Of a stretch of DNA of 64,000 nt, positions 1 to 6,422 are shown one piece after another (the stretch's first letter is position 1; every line of letters begins with the position of its first letter). A model generated the notes under the pieces. That model was not told the origin of the DNA. It saw nothing but the letters and a program-made list of their open reading frames with translations, and did not search any database. Source of the DNA: Rhizobium sp. Q54 (lineage in GTDB: Bacteria > Pseudomonadota > Alphaproteobacteria > UBA2966 > CAIVPW01); contig CAMEYM010000009.1 in the NCBI GenBank assembly GCA_945947575.1, forward strand, positions 1 through 64,000. The letters are read 5' to 3'. The translations under genes were made by a program, and so were the position numbers.

Positions 1-172
1 AGCCTTGGCACGATTGATGCCCGCACTCCTCTTCGCCCGCCGGCCGCTGGCCGCAATCATGACCGGCCAACCACCGCCCATACAGACCCTCACCTCGCGA
101 CAATGCGAGCTGACCTATGCTTAACCGGACAGCAGTGGGCCTGACCCGGCCATCCACGCCTTCCGTCCGCGC
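1..172. other. Left edge, no callable gene
   Basis: Nothing here can be called firmly. On the minus strand an ATG at 81 follows a GAGGTGAGGG ribosome-site-like stretch and stays open for 27 codons to the window edge, so it could be the start of a gene that lies mostly outside. On the plus strand another frame runs in from the edge and stops at TAA 122-124. Both fragments are too short to identify, and they exclude each other. Confidence 0.2.
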
Positions 173-212
173 ACAAAAAGAAACCCTCCCGCAATGTGGG
201 GAGGGTTTCTTT
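173..212 (-). terminator. Rho-independent terminator of the SYLF gene
   Basis: A perfect 13-bp stem (178-190 pairing with 199-211) has an 8-nt loop. Read on the minus strand it is followed by a T-rich run (TTTCTTTTTG). It lies about 20 nt past the stop codon of the SYLF-domain gene, so it ends that transcript. Confidence 0.85.
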
Positions 213-231
213 CCTTGTTTCTCCGTCGCGC

Positions 232-804
232 TCAGTCGACCGGGTTGATCTTGGTGATCTTCGTGCCTTCGATCTGCACGCCGGCCATCAAGCCCGTCTG
301 GTCGAAGATGAACGCATAGGCGTCCTCCTTCGCCGTGGTCGTGGACAGGTTCTTGGCCACGCCCTCGTTGACGACGACGATGGTTGGGCCGACGCCCAGT
401 TCCCAGCCGGCCGTCTTGTCGAGGAACTCGAGCGCCTTTTCGGTCATCAGGAACACGGCGTAGCCGTACGTCTGGGCGCCCACTTGCAGGCCCCAGGAGG
501 CCGACACCGAGTTGTAGTAGTTGACCGGGGCGACTCCCTGCTTCAGCACGCCTTCGCCGTAGGCGCCGCCAAAGATGAAGCCGCCTTTGACGATCTCGGG
601 GAAGATCAGCACGGCTTTGGCGGTCTTAGCCAGGGCCTCGGCCGCCGGGTTGGTGCGATACAGCGTCTGCAGCGCCTCATCGGCGTCGCGGTTGATCTCG
701 GCCTTGGTGGCGGCAATTGCCATGCCGCTCGTCGTCGCGACGAGGGGGGCGGCCACCGACAGGGCGAGACCGATTGACAGTAGGGTTTTGCGAAGCGCGA
801 TCAT
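232..804 (-). CDS. Lipid-binding SYLF/YSC84-domain exported protein
   Basis: This 190-residue protein begins with a signal peptide (basic start, hydrophobic stretch to about residue 31). The rest matches the SYLF (Ysc84) family: a helix ending in the AVLIFPEIVKGGFIFGG motif, then SASWGLQVGAQTYGYAVFLM and a C-terminal FDQTGLMAGVQIEG. SYLF domains bind phosphoinositides in eukaryotes; the bacterial versions are periplasmic or outer-membrane-associated and of unknown role. An AAGGAGG ribosome site sits 5 nt before the ATG. The gene stands alone and ends at a strong terminator. Confidence 0.85.
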   Translation of the reverse strand: MIALRKTLLSIGLALSVAAPLVATTSGMAIAATKAEINRDADEALQTLYRTNPAAEALAKTAKAVLIFPEIVKGGFIFGGAYGEGVLKQGVAPVNYYNSVSASWGLQVGAQTYGYAVFLMTEKALEFLDKTAGWELGVGPTIVVVNEGVAKNLSTTTAKEDAYAFIFDQTGLMAGVQIEGTKITKINPVD

Positions 805-936
805 GGGCGCCTCCTTCTTCTTGGTTGGTCATGGGGGCGCGGCGGGGCGCCGCGCCCGCCCTCTAGATGTATGCGGCCAAGCCCGCGGTATGCATTCCCC
901 AAAGGCGCAGCGGCCGGGGCGCGAAAGAGGTAGCCG

Positions 937-1119
937 CTAGGTCCCGGCGTTGCCGGCGCCCTCTTGGCGCTCGAAACGCAAGGCCATGTCGTCCCACGTG
1001 TCAGCCAAAGTGCGGAGTTGTCGCCGGGCGTCCGCATCGTTGGTAAGGGAGGCGAGGTCGCGGAGCTCCCCGGCGCGGGCGCGCCAGCTCCCAGGCTTCA
1101 CGGACTTTTCAACAGCCAC
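937..1119 (-). CDS. Small alphaproteobacterial protein, function unknown
   Basis: A 60-residue ORF with a GTG start. Its WRARAGELRDLA core followed by ARRQLRTLADTWDDMA resembles the many tiny helical proteins of alphaproteobacteria that carry a W-R-x-R-A-x-x-x-R-x-L-A pattern; their role is unknown. No clear ribosome site precedes the GTG, so the start is uncertain. The next gene (1245-1433) follows the same pattern, which supports both being real. Confidence 0.5.
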   Translation of the reverse strand: MAVEKSVKPGSWRARAGELRDLASLTNDADARRQLRTLADTWDDMALRFERQEGAGNAGT

Positions 1120-1244
1120 TGGTCACACTACGGCGCGTGTGCGGTTCCGTGCCATCCGGTCGATCTACCAGGGAATAAGTCACAGCAGGTCGCGGCCTTC
1201 GGAAAGGCTCGGGAGCGCCGGGTAAGTCTCGCGGGCGGGCGGGA

Positions 1245-1433
1245 CTACTCTTTCGCAGCCGGCAGATCGCGCTGCCACGGCGGGCTCTCCGCGATATCGG
1301 CCTTCGTTTCCAGATCGCGCGCTTGGCTCAACAGATGATCGCGCACTTCCGAGTTCTTCTCGACGACGGCGCGCTCCCGCAGCATTTGCGCCCGCAGGCG
1401 CCATTTGGGTCCGTTGATTGGATCGTATGCCAC
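1245..1433 (-). CDS. Small alphaproteobacterial protein, related to its neighbour
   Basis: A 62-residue ORF with a GTG start and a GGCGGAA ribosome-site-like stretch upstream. The core WRLRAQMLRERA followed by VRDHLLSQARDLETKA aligns in spacing with the 60-residue protein at 937-1119 (W-R-x-R-A-x-x-L-R, then R-x-x-L-x-x-x-A). Both are probably short helical hairpins of unknown function. The two lie in the same direction downstream of the Crp/Fnr regulator. Confidence 0.55.
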   Translation of the reverse strand: MAYDPINGPKWRLRAQMLRERAVVEKNSEVRDHLLSQARDLETKADIAESPPWQRDLPAAKE

Positions 1434-1484
1434 GACTATTCCGCCGCGAGTCCCGAGGCTGCGGTTTTCGCGCGCATCACCCAG

Positions 1485-2213
1485 CTACGTCTGCACGGAA
1501 GCGTACGCGGTACGCGCGCGAGCTTTGGCGTGCGTCTTGAGGATGCGGTAGCACTCGCAGGACGCGGCCGCCAGGCCGCGCCGGTCGAGCACGACGACCT
1601 TGCCGCGCCGGTAGGTGATGAGTCCCGCGCGGCGCAGCGAACCCGCCGCCGCCGAGACGCCGGCGCGCCGCACCCCCAGCATCTGGGCGAGGAATTCCTG
1701 GGTGAGGGAGAACGAGTCGGCGCCGACGCGGTCGCGCGTCATCAGCAGCCAGCGCGCGCACCTTTGCTCGACGCTGTGGCGGCCGTTGCAGGCGACGGTC
1801 TGGGATACCTGGTCGAAAAAGAGCAGCGCGCCCTGCCCCGTCGCGTCCTTCAGTGCCGGCAGGCGTTCGAGTTCCTTGCGGAACACCTTCGCGTCCATGC
1901 GCAGGCCGTTGCCGTCCTGTTGCACGACGGCCAGGTTGGCCGCGATGGTGGCGCCGAGCAGCATCTCGAAGCCCAGCACACCCTCGGGGCCGATCACGCC
2001 TACCTCTACGGCGGCGCCGTCGGAGAGAGGTGCCACGATCGAGATCATTCCCGACAGCGGAAAGTAGACGGAGCGGATGACGCCGCCGGGGTCCTGCAGA
2101 ACCGTCCCGGATTCGAGTACCACGTGCGAGCACAGCTTGCGAAAGCGCTGCCGCTCGCCGGCTGGCACCGAGGCCAGAATCGAATTGGTCGCCTCTACCG
2201 ATGGGCTATGCAA
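1485..2213 (-). CDS. Crp/Fnr-family transcription regulator
   Basis: This 242-residue protein has an N-terminal cyclic-nucleotide-binding-like beta barrel (about residues 20-135, including VYFPLSGMISIV and VGVIGPEGVLGFEMLLG) and a C-terminal winged helix (about 165-225, FSLTQEFLAQMLGVRRAGVS then AGLITYRRGKVVVLDR). The four cysteines of oxygen-sensing FNR are absent, and the usual cAMP-contact arginine motif is not visible. It belongs to the cNMP-independent group common in rhizobia and relatives, so its signal is unknown. The start is a TTG with GGAG 7 nt upstream. Confidence 0.85.
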   Translation of the reverse strand: MHSPSVEATNSILASVPAGERQRFRKLCSHVVLESGTVLQDPGGVIRSVYFPLSGMISIVAPLSDGAAVEVGVIGPEGVLGFEMLLGATIAANLAVVQQDGNGLRMDAKVFRKELERLPALKDATGQGALLFFDQVSQTVACNGRHSVEQRCARWLLMTRDRVGADSFSLTQEFLAQMLGVRRAGVSAAAGSLRRAGLITYRRGKVVVLDRRGLAAASCECYRILKTHAKARARTAYASVQT

Positions 2214-2344
2214 ATGCGGTCTCCGGATCGGCGAAGGAAGATTCCTCAGCCGCGGATACCGGCATCTGCCAGCCGGAAATGGATCGGAACTGAATGCGTC
2301 GTCCGCAAAGCCGCGGTACTAAGCACGCCGGAAGCGGTGGCGTA

Positions 2345-2360
2345 TGTCCGTTAGCGGACA
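2345..2360. promoter_or_regulatory. 16-bp dyad in a divergent intergenic region
   Basis: TGTCCG-TTAG-CGGACA is a perfect 6-bp inverted repeat around 4 nt. It lies in the 299-nt gap between the Crp/Fnr regulator (leftward) and the nuclease-like gene (rightward). It could be an operator for either. Beyond this and a possible -10 (TATCAT near 2487) I see nothing else in the gap. Confidence 0.25.
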
Positions 2361-2512
2361 AACAGCGGGCGGTCCCATGGCGGCGGGACGGCGGGATGAG
2401 GTTGAACTAGCGCGTTCCCCCTCGATGTCCAGCGGACTGCGGGGGGGGGCTGTGTCTCGGGCGTGCGACGCCCGCCGCCGGCGGTGTATCATCGCGGCCG
2501 GGAGCCGACCGC

Positions 2513-2995
2513 ATGACACTGTTGCGTGCTCTTCTTGGCGTAGCGCTCGCGTTCTCGAGTGTCCCGGTATTCGCCCAAGAGTTGCGGCCGAAGGAAGTCT
2601 CCGGCCGCGCCTCAGTCGTGGACGGCGACACCCTGCGCATCGGCCTCGCCGTGGTGCGCTTGTGGGGCGTCGACGCGCCGGAGATCGACACCTGCCGGGC
2701 CGCAACGGTTCCCATGCGGCCGTTCTGCGGCACGCCCCAGGCCGAGACCTCGCGCCAGAGCCTCGAGCGCATCGCCGGCACCGGCGACGTCGTCTGCCGC
2801 GAGGTCAATCGCGACTCCTTCGGCCAGATGATGGGCGAGTGTTTCGCGGGACGCATCAACATCGGCGTCGAGCAGATCCGCTCCGGCAACGCCGTCGGCT
2901 GGCCGAGCTACCTCCGCCAGGACGCCCAGCGCTCCGCCGCCTTCAACGCCGCCGAGGCCGAAGCCAAGGCCGCCCGCCGCGGCGTCTGGCAGTAG
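2513..2995 (+). CDS. Exported staphylococcal-nuclease-like (thermonuclease family) protein
   Basis: A 160-residue protein with a signal peptide cleaved after VFA (about residue 21). The SNase fold is recognisable: SVVDGDTLRI, then VRLWGVDAPEID, which holds the equivalents of S. aureus Arg35 and Glu43, and a C-terminal EAKAARRGVWQ. Where active members have D-R-Y-G-R (Arg87), this protein has DSFGQ, so the second catalytic arginine appears to be glutamine. Catalysis is therefore doubtful. A GGGAGC ribosome site precedes the ATG. Confidence 0.8.
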   Translation: MTLLRALLGVALAFSSVPVFAQELRPKEVSGRASVVDGDTLRIGLAVVRLWGVDAPEIDTCRAATVPMRPFCGTPQAETSRQSLERIAGTGDVVCREVNRDSFGQMMGECFAGRINIGVEQIRSGNAVGWPSYLRQDAQRSAAFNAAEAEAKAARRGVWQ

Positions 2996-3001
2996 CCGGT
3001 A

Positions 3002-3513
3002 CATACGACGGTCGCCGCGACCGAGCCGAACGTCAGCGAGACGTTTCCAGATAACGCCCGTATCCCACCGTTTCCAACGGAGGTCGCGGCCGGCCGCGAG
3101 CCCGGCACGGGCCGCTTCACGACGGGCAACCCAGGCCGTCCAAAGGGCGCCCGCAGCAAGGTCACTCTGGCGCGCGAGTTCCTCGAATCGGAATCCGAAA
3201 CCTTCGTCGCGCATGTCCTCGCGGCCGCGCTCGCTGGTGACACGATCGCCCAGCGTGCGTGTTTCACGCGTCTGCTGCCGCCGCGGCGCGACCTGCCCGT
3301 TGAGGTGGACTTACCGGCGATCGTCACCGCGGCGGACGCGGTGCGCACCATCGGCATCGTGACAGCGAGGTGGGCGAGGGGCGGTTGACGCCGTCCGAAG
3401 GTCAGAAGCTCGCCAGCATCATCGACGTGCAGCGGCGCGCCATCGAGACCGGCGAACTCGAGCGCCGCATCCTGATTCTCGAAGCGAACGTGAAGGACCC
3501 GCCGAAATGCTGA
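3002..3513 (+). pseudogene. Broken DUF5681-family gene, no start and one frameshift
   Basis: Directly after the nuclease stop, and in the same frame, the DNA encodes GTGRFTTGNPGRPKGARSKV and then LAGDTIAQRACFTRLLPPRR, the hallmark of the DUF5681 family often found beside phage terminase genes. No ATG, GTG or TTG opens this frame after the nuclease stop at 2993-2995. At about 3357-3363 the matching reading moves to another frame (SEVGEGRLTPSEGQKLASII, then a cysteine and TGA at 3511-3513), while the first frame stops at 3386-3388. The gene is dead unless the indel is a sequencing error and the start lies elsewhere. Confidence 0.6.
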
Positions 3514-3625
3514 GCGCGCGCGAACCTGGCGGCTCGTCCTGCTTGGTCTAGAACGTCTCGACGCCATCCAAGTTCGGCGGTGGCGGCGAGGGCCGACACG
3601 CGCAGCCCGGCGATCGGGCTTGCGG

Positions 3626-3648
3626 CCCCGCGCCCGGCGGGCGCGGGG
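3626..3648 (-). terminator. GC-rich hairpin after the bactofilin gene
   Basis: A perfect 10-bp stem (3626-3635 with 3639-3648) around a 3-nt loop lies 13 nt past the bactofilin stop codon. No T-run follows on the minus strand, so it is only a candidate terminator or an mRNA-stabilising end. Confidence 0.4.
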
Positions 3649-3661
3649 AAGCTCGTACCTG

Positions 3662-4105
3662 TTAGCCCGCGGCCTTCTCGCCGCCGACGGCGAGCTTCGT
3701 GACGGCTTCCGGCTTGCGGCGCGGCTCGTCGTCACGGCGGTTCTTCTGCTCCTCGTCGAGGCGGCGGAGCTGGCCCTCGATGTGGGCGCCGGCTTCGATA
3801 GCGAGCACCTCATGGATGATGTCGCCGACGACCTTGGCCGTCTTGGCGAGGCGCACCTGGCGCGCGCTGATCTTTCCCGAGATCTGGCCGTGCACGATGA
3901 TGTCGTCCGCGACGAGCTCGCCGGCGATGCGGGCGTGCGCGCCGACCGTCAGCGACACCGCGGTGACGTCGCCATCGATGACGCCATCGACTTGGATCTC
4001 ACCCTCGGTCTTCAGGTTGCCGACGATGTGGAGGTTCGAGCTGATGATTGACGGCGCGCCGCGCGCGCCTTGTGGTGCGGCAGCCGGTCTCGGAGTCTCG
4101 GCCAT
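3662..4105 (-). CDS. Bactofilin (polymer-forming cytoskeletal protein)
   Basis: This 147-residue protein has a proline- and alanine-rich N-terminus, a bactofilin beta-helix core (IISSNLHIVGNLKTEGEIQV onward to about residue 115) and a charged, lysine/arginine-rich tail. Bactofilins polymerise at the membrane and scaffold cell-wall enzymes. The chosen ATG at 4105 lies 4 nt after the stop of the M23 peptidase gene and has GGAG upstream; an in-frame ATG at 4132 would overlap that gene. Pairing with an M23 peptidase is a recurrent arrangement and suggests local peptidoglycan remodelling. Confidence 0.85.
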   Translation of the reverse strand: MAETPRPAAAPQGARGAPSIISSNLHIVGNLKTEGEIQVDGVIDGDVTAVSLTVGAHARIAGELVADDIIVHGQISGKISARQVRLAKTAKVVGDIIHEVLAIEAGAHIEGQLRRLDEEQKNRRDDEPRRKPEAVTKLAVGGEKAAG

Positions 4106-4109
4106 CGAC

Positions 4110-5744
4110 TTAGTCTCCGGTTTTGAAAACATTGCGACCTGCCTTGAGGAAATTGGCGGGGTCCATCGGCTCCCCGTCAAACAACACTTCGTAATGGAGG
4201 TGCGGGCCGGTCGTCCGGCCGCTGCGTCCCATCGTACCAATGTCTTGGCGGAACGCCACCTTCTGCCCCTTCTTGAGCGGGGCCTTGGACAGGTGCCCGT
4301 AGCGGGTGGTGATGCCGAATCCGTGGTCGATCTCGACCATCAGGCCATAGCTGCCCCAGTAGCCGACGCGCGTCACCACGCCCGGCGCCGGCGCCTTGAT
4401 CGGCGTGCCGAGGGCGCCCGCGAAGTCCATGCCTTCGTGGAAGGCTGGCTTGCGGGTGAACGGATCGATGCGGTTGCCGAAGCCGCTGGACAGGGTATAG
4501 CCGTCCGCCGGAGCCGCCAGCGGCAGCGCGGCCAGAAGCTGCTCCATCGCGTTCCAACGGTCGAGCTGCAGTTCGACGCCGACCACCGCCTGGAAGAACG
4601 GGTCCTCCGCCTCGTGGGCGCGCCCGGCGAAGGCGAGGGGGACATAGGGGCCGCCGACGCCCGGTGTGGCATCGCCGCCCGGAGCGTTGTTGAGCAGCAG
4701 CTCCAGATTGAGCCCGGTGTGGCGGATGATCGTCTGCGCCATCTGCACGTTCTCGTCGGCGCGGATCTTGAGGCGCTCGACCAGTTCGATCTGGGAGTCC
4801 TTCAGGCCGGCCAGCCGGTACTGCAGCTCGTCCACCAAATGGGCCATGAAATCGCGCGAGCGCACGGCTTCGTCGCGTTCGGTCGCGACCTTGACTGCCT
4901 GATCCTCGGCGCGGCCAAGATCACGCAACAGATCGGTGGTGCGGCCGGCGGTGACCGTATTGCGCGTGGCGAGTTCGGCGACCTGCCGATCTAGCTCGGC
5001 GCCACGGGCCAGGGCGGCGTCGCGCTCGCGCCCGGTTTGGGCCAGGCGATTCTGGGTCTCGGCGAGGGTCGTCTTGGCGGTGTCCTCATCGGTGACGGCG
5101 CCGCGCAGGGCGGTGGTCAACTCGGCGATCTGTCCGGCAAGTGTACGGTTGTCCTTGAGGGCCGCTTCACGCGCCTCCGCGAGCGCTGCGGTCTGGCGCC
5201 GGGCGTCGTCCAGGGAGCGGCCGAGTCCGGTGGTCGTCGCCATCGCTACCGCCAGCTGCTGCTCGGCCGTTGCGACCCGGGTGCGCAAGCCATCGATGTC
5301 GGCGCGCGCCTGGTCGCGTTCGCCGACCGCGCGCGACAGCGCCCCGCGCAGTTCCTGGACGTCCTTCTCCAGGCGCGAGCGGTAGTCCACCAGGGCGATC
5401 AATTGGCGGTGCTGCGCCTCGACCTCACCGGTGATGGCGAGGAAGCGCTTCTCTGTGTCGAGGGTGCGCTGGGCGAGTTGGTCGTAGGCCGCGGAGACTG
5501 CGCGGATCCGGTCGTTCTTGGCTTCGATGATCTCGTTGCGGAGGACGACCTGGGCAGTCGCGAAGGTCAGCCACGCGAACAAGGCGACGAGCGCGCCGGT
5601 CGCGCCCATCTGGGCGTGCTTGCCGAGGGTAACGAAGCGAACGACACCCTGGCTGCGGTAGTAGAATTGGCGTTCCGGATACAGACGATCCAGCGCATCG
5701 CGAATGCGCTGGATGGTAACGGCGGTTCCCCCTCCGTCGGCCAT
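4110..5744 (-). CDS. M23-family peptidoglycan endopeptidase, membrane-anchored
   Basis: The 544-residue protein has a cytoplasmic N-terminus, one membrane segment (about residues 46-66), a long coiled coil (about 70-330) and a C-terminal LytM/M23 domain (about 415-525). The zinc-site motifs are FHEGMDFAG (H-x3-D) and TGPHLHYEV (H-x-H), so it should be catalytically active in the periplasm on peptide cross-bridges. A GAGGGGG ribosome site precedes the ATG. The gene leads an operon with the bactofilin gene, which may position it in the cell envelope. Confidence 0.88.
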   Translation of the reverse strand: MADGGGTAVTIQRIRDALDRLYPERQFYYRSQGVVRFVTLGKHAQMGATGALVALFAWLTFATAQVVLRNEIIEAKNDRIRAVSAAYDQLAQRTLDTEKRFLAITGEVEAQHRQLIALVDYRSRLEKDVQELRGALSRAVGERDQARADIDGLRTRVATAEQQLAVAMATTTGLGRSLDDARRQTAALAEAREAALKDNRTLAGQIAELTTALRGAVTDEDTAKTTLAETQNRLAQTGRERDAALARGAELDRQVAELATRNTVTAGRTTDLLRDLGRAEDQAVKVATERDEAVRSRDFMAHLVDELQYRLAGLKDSQIELVERLKIRADENVQMAQTIIRHTGLNLELLLNNAPGGDATPGVGGPYVPLAFAGRAHEAEDPFFQAVVGVELQLDRWNAMEQLLAALPLAAPADGYTLSSGFGNRIDPFTRKPAFHEGMDFAGALGTPIKAPAPGVVTRVGYWGSYGLMVEIDHGFGITTRYGHLSKAPLKKGQKVAFRQDIGTMGRSGRTTGPHLHYEVLFDGEPMDPANFLKAGRNVFKTGD

Positions 5745-5834
5745 CCCAACCCCCTCAAAATCCGGCTCACGCTAGGTACCGGTTCGGCCTCGCGTTGGCA
5801 ACGAAAAGCCGGCCGATTGTCAGCTTGCAAGCAA

Positions 5835-5877
5835 CAAAAAAGAGGCTTGCCTCAGCGCCGGCCGTCGAGTCGGCCGG
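5835..5877 (-). terminator. Terminator of the glnE-bcp transcript
   Basis: On the minus strand a 7-bp GC-rich hairpin (5858-5864 with 5871-5877) is followed by a short GAGG-CAAG-CCTC hairpin that runs straight into six T residues (5836-5841 as A on the plus strand). It sits about 30 nt after the bcp stop. Confidence 0.65.
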
Positions 5878-5908
5878 GCCGTCCCAAATGCTGCGGCGTT
5901 AACCCTGA

Positions 5909-6388
5909 TTACGCGTCCAGCGCTTTGGCTGCCGCCAGCACTTCATCGACATGACCATCGACCTTCACTTTGCGCCACACTTGGCGCACGACGCCCTTGC
6001 CGTCGATCAGGAAGGTCGCACGCTCGATGCCCATCGACTTCTTGCCGTAGAGGTTCTTCTCGACCCACACCCCGTAGGCGTCCGTCGCCTTGCCGTCTTC
6101 GTCCGCTCCCAGCGAGTGCTCGAGGCCGTACTTCTCGCGGAACTTGGCGTGAGACGCGCAGGAATCGCGCGAGATGCCGATGACGGTGGTGTTGGCCTTC
6201 TCGAACTTGGGCAGGGCGCCGGTGAAGGCGATCGATTCCTTGGTGCAGCCCGGCGTGTCGTCCTTTGGATAGAAGTAGACGACGACCTTCTTGCCCTTCT
6301 GGCCGGACAGCGAAACCTTGCCGCCACCGTCGGTCTCCAGGGTGAACGCGGGTGCCTTGTCGCCTTCCTGCGGACCACCATCGGCCAT
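5909..6388 (-). CDS. bcp: Thioredoxin-dependent peroxiredoxin, Bcp/PrxQ type
   Basis: A 159-residue single-domain peroxiredoxin that reduces hydrogen and organic peroxides in the cytoplasm. The peroxidatic Cys48 lies in YPKDDTPGCTKE. The resolving cysteine that follows five residues later in E. coli Bcp is missing (ESIAF here). The only other cysteine is Cys77 in SRDSCASH, which is the likely partner if the protein works by a 2-Cys mechanism. The gene follows glnE after 34 nt and is probably co-transcribed with it. Confidence 0.9.
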   Translation of the reverse strand: MADGGPQEGDKAPAFTLETDGGGKVSLSGQKGKKVVVYFYPKDDTPGCTKESIAFTGALPKFEKANTTVIGISRDSCASHAKFREKYGLEHSLGADEDGKATDAYGVWVEKNLYGKKSMGIERATFLIDGKGVVRQVWRKVKVDGHVDEVLAAAKALDA

Positions 6389-6422
6389 CCAAGAACTCCT
6401 TATTATTTCAAATCGTTAGGCG

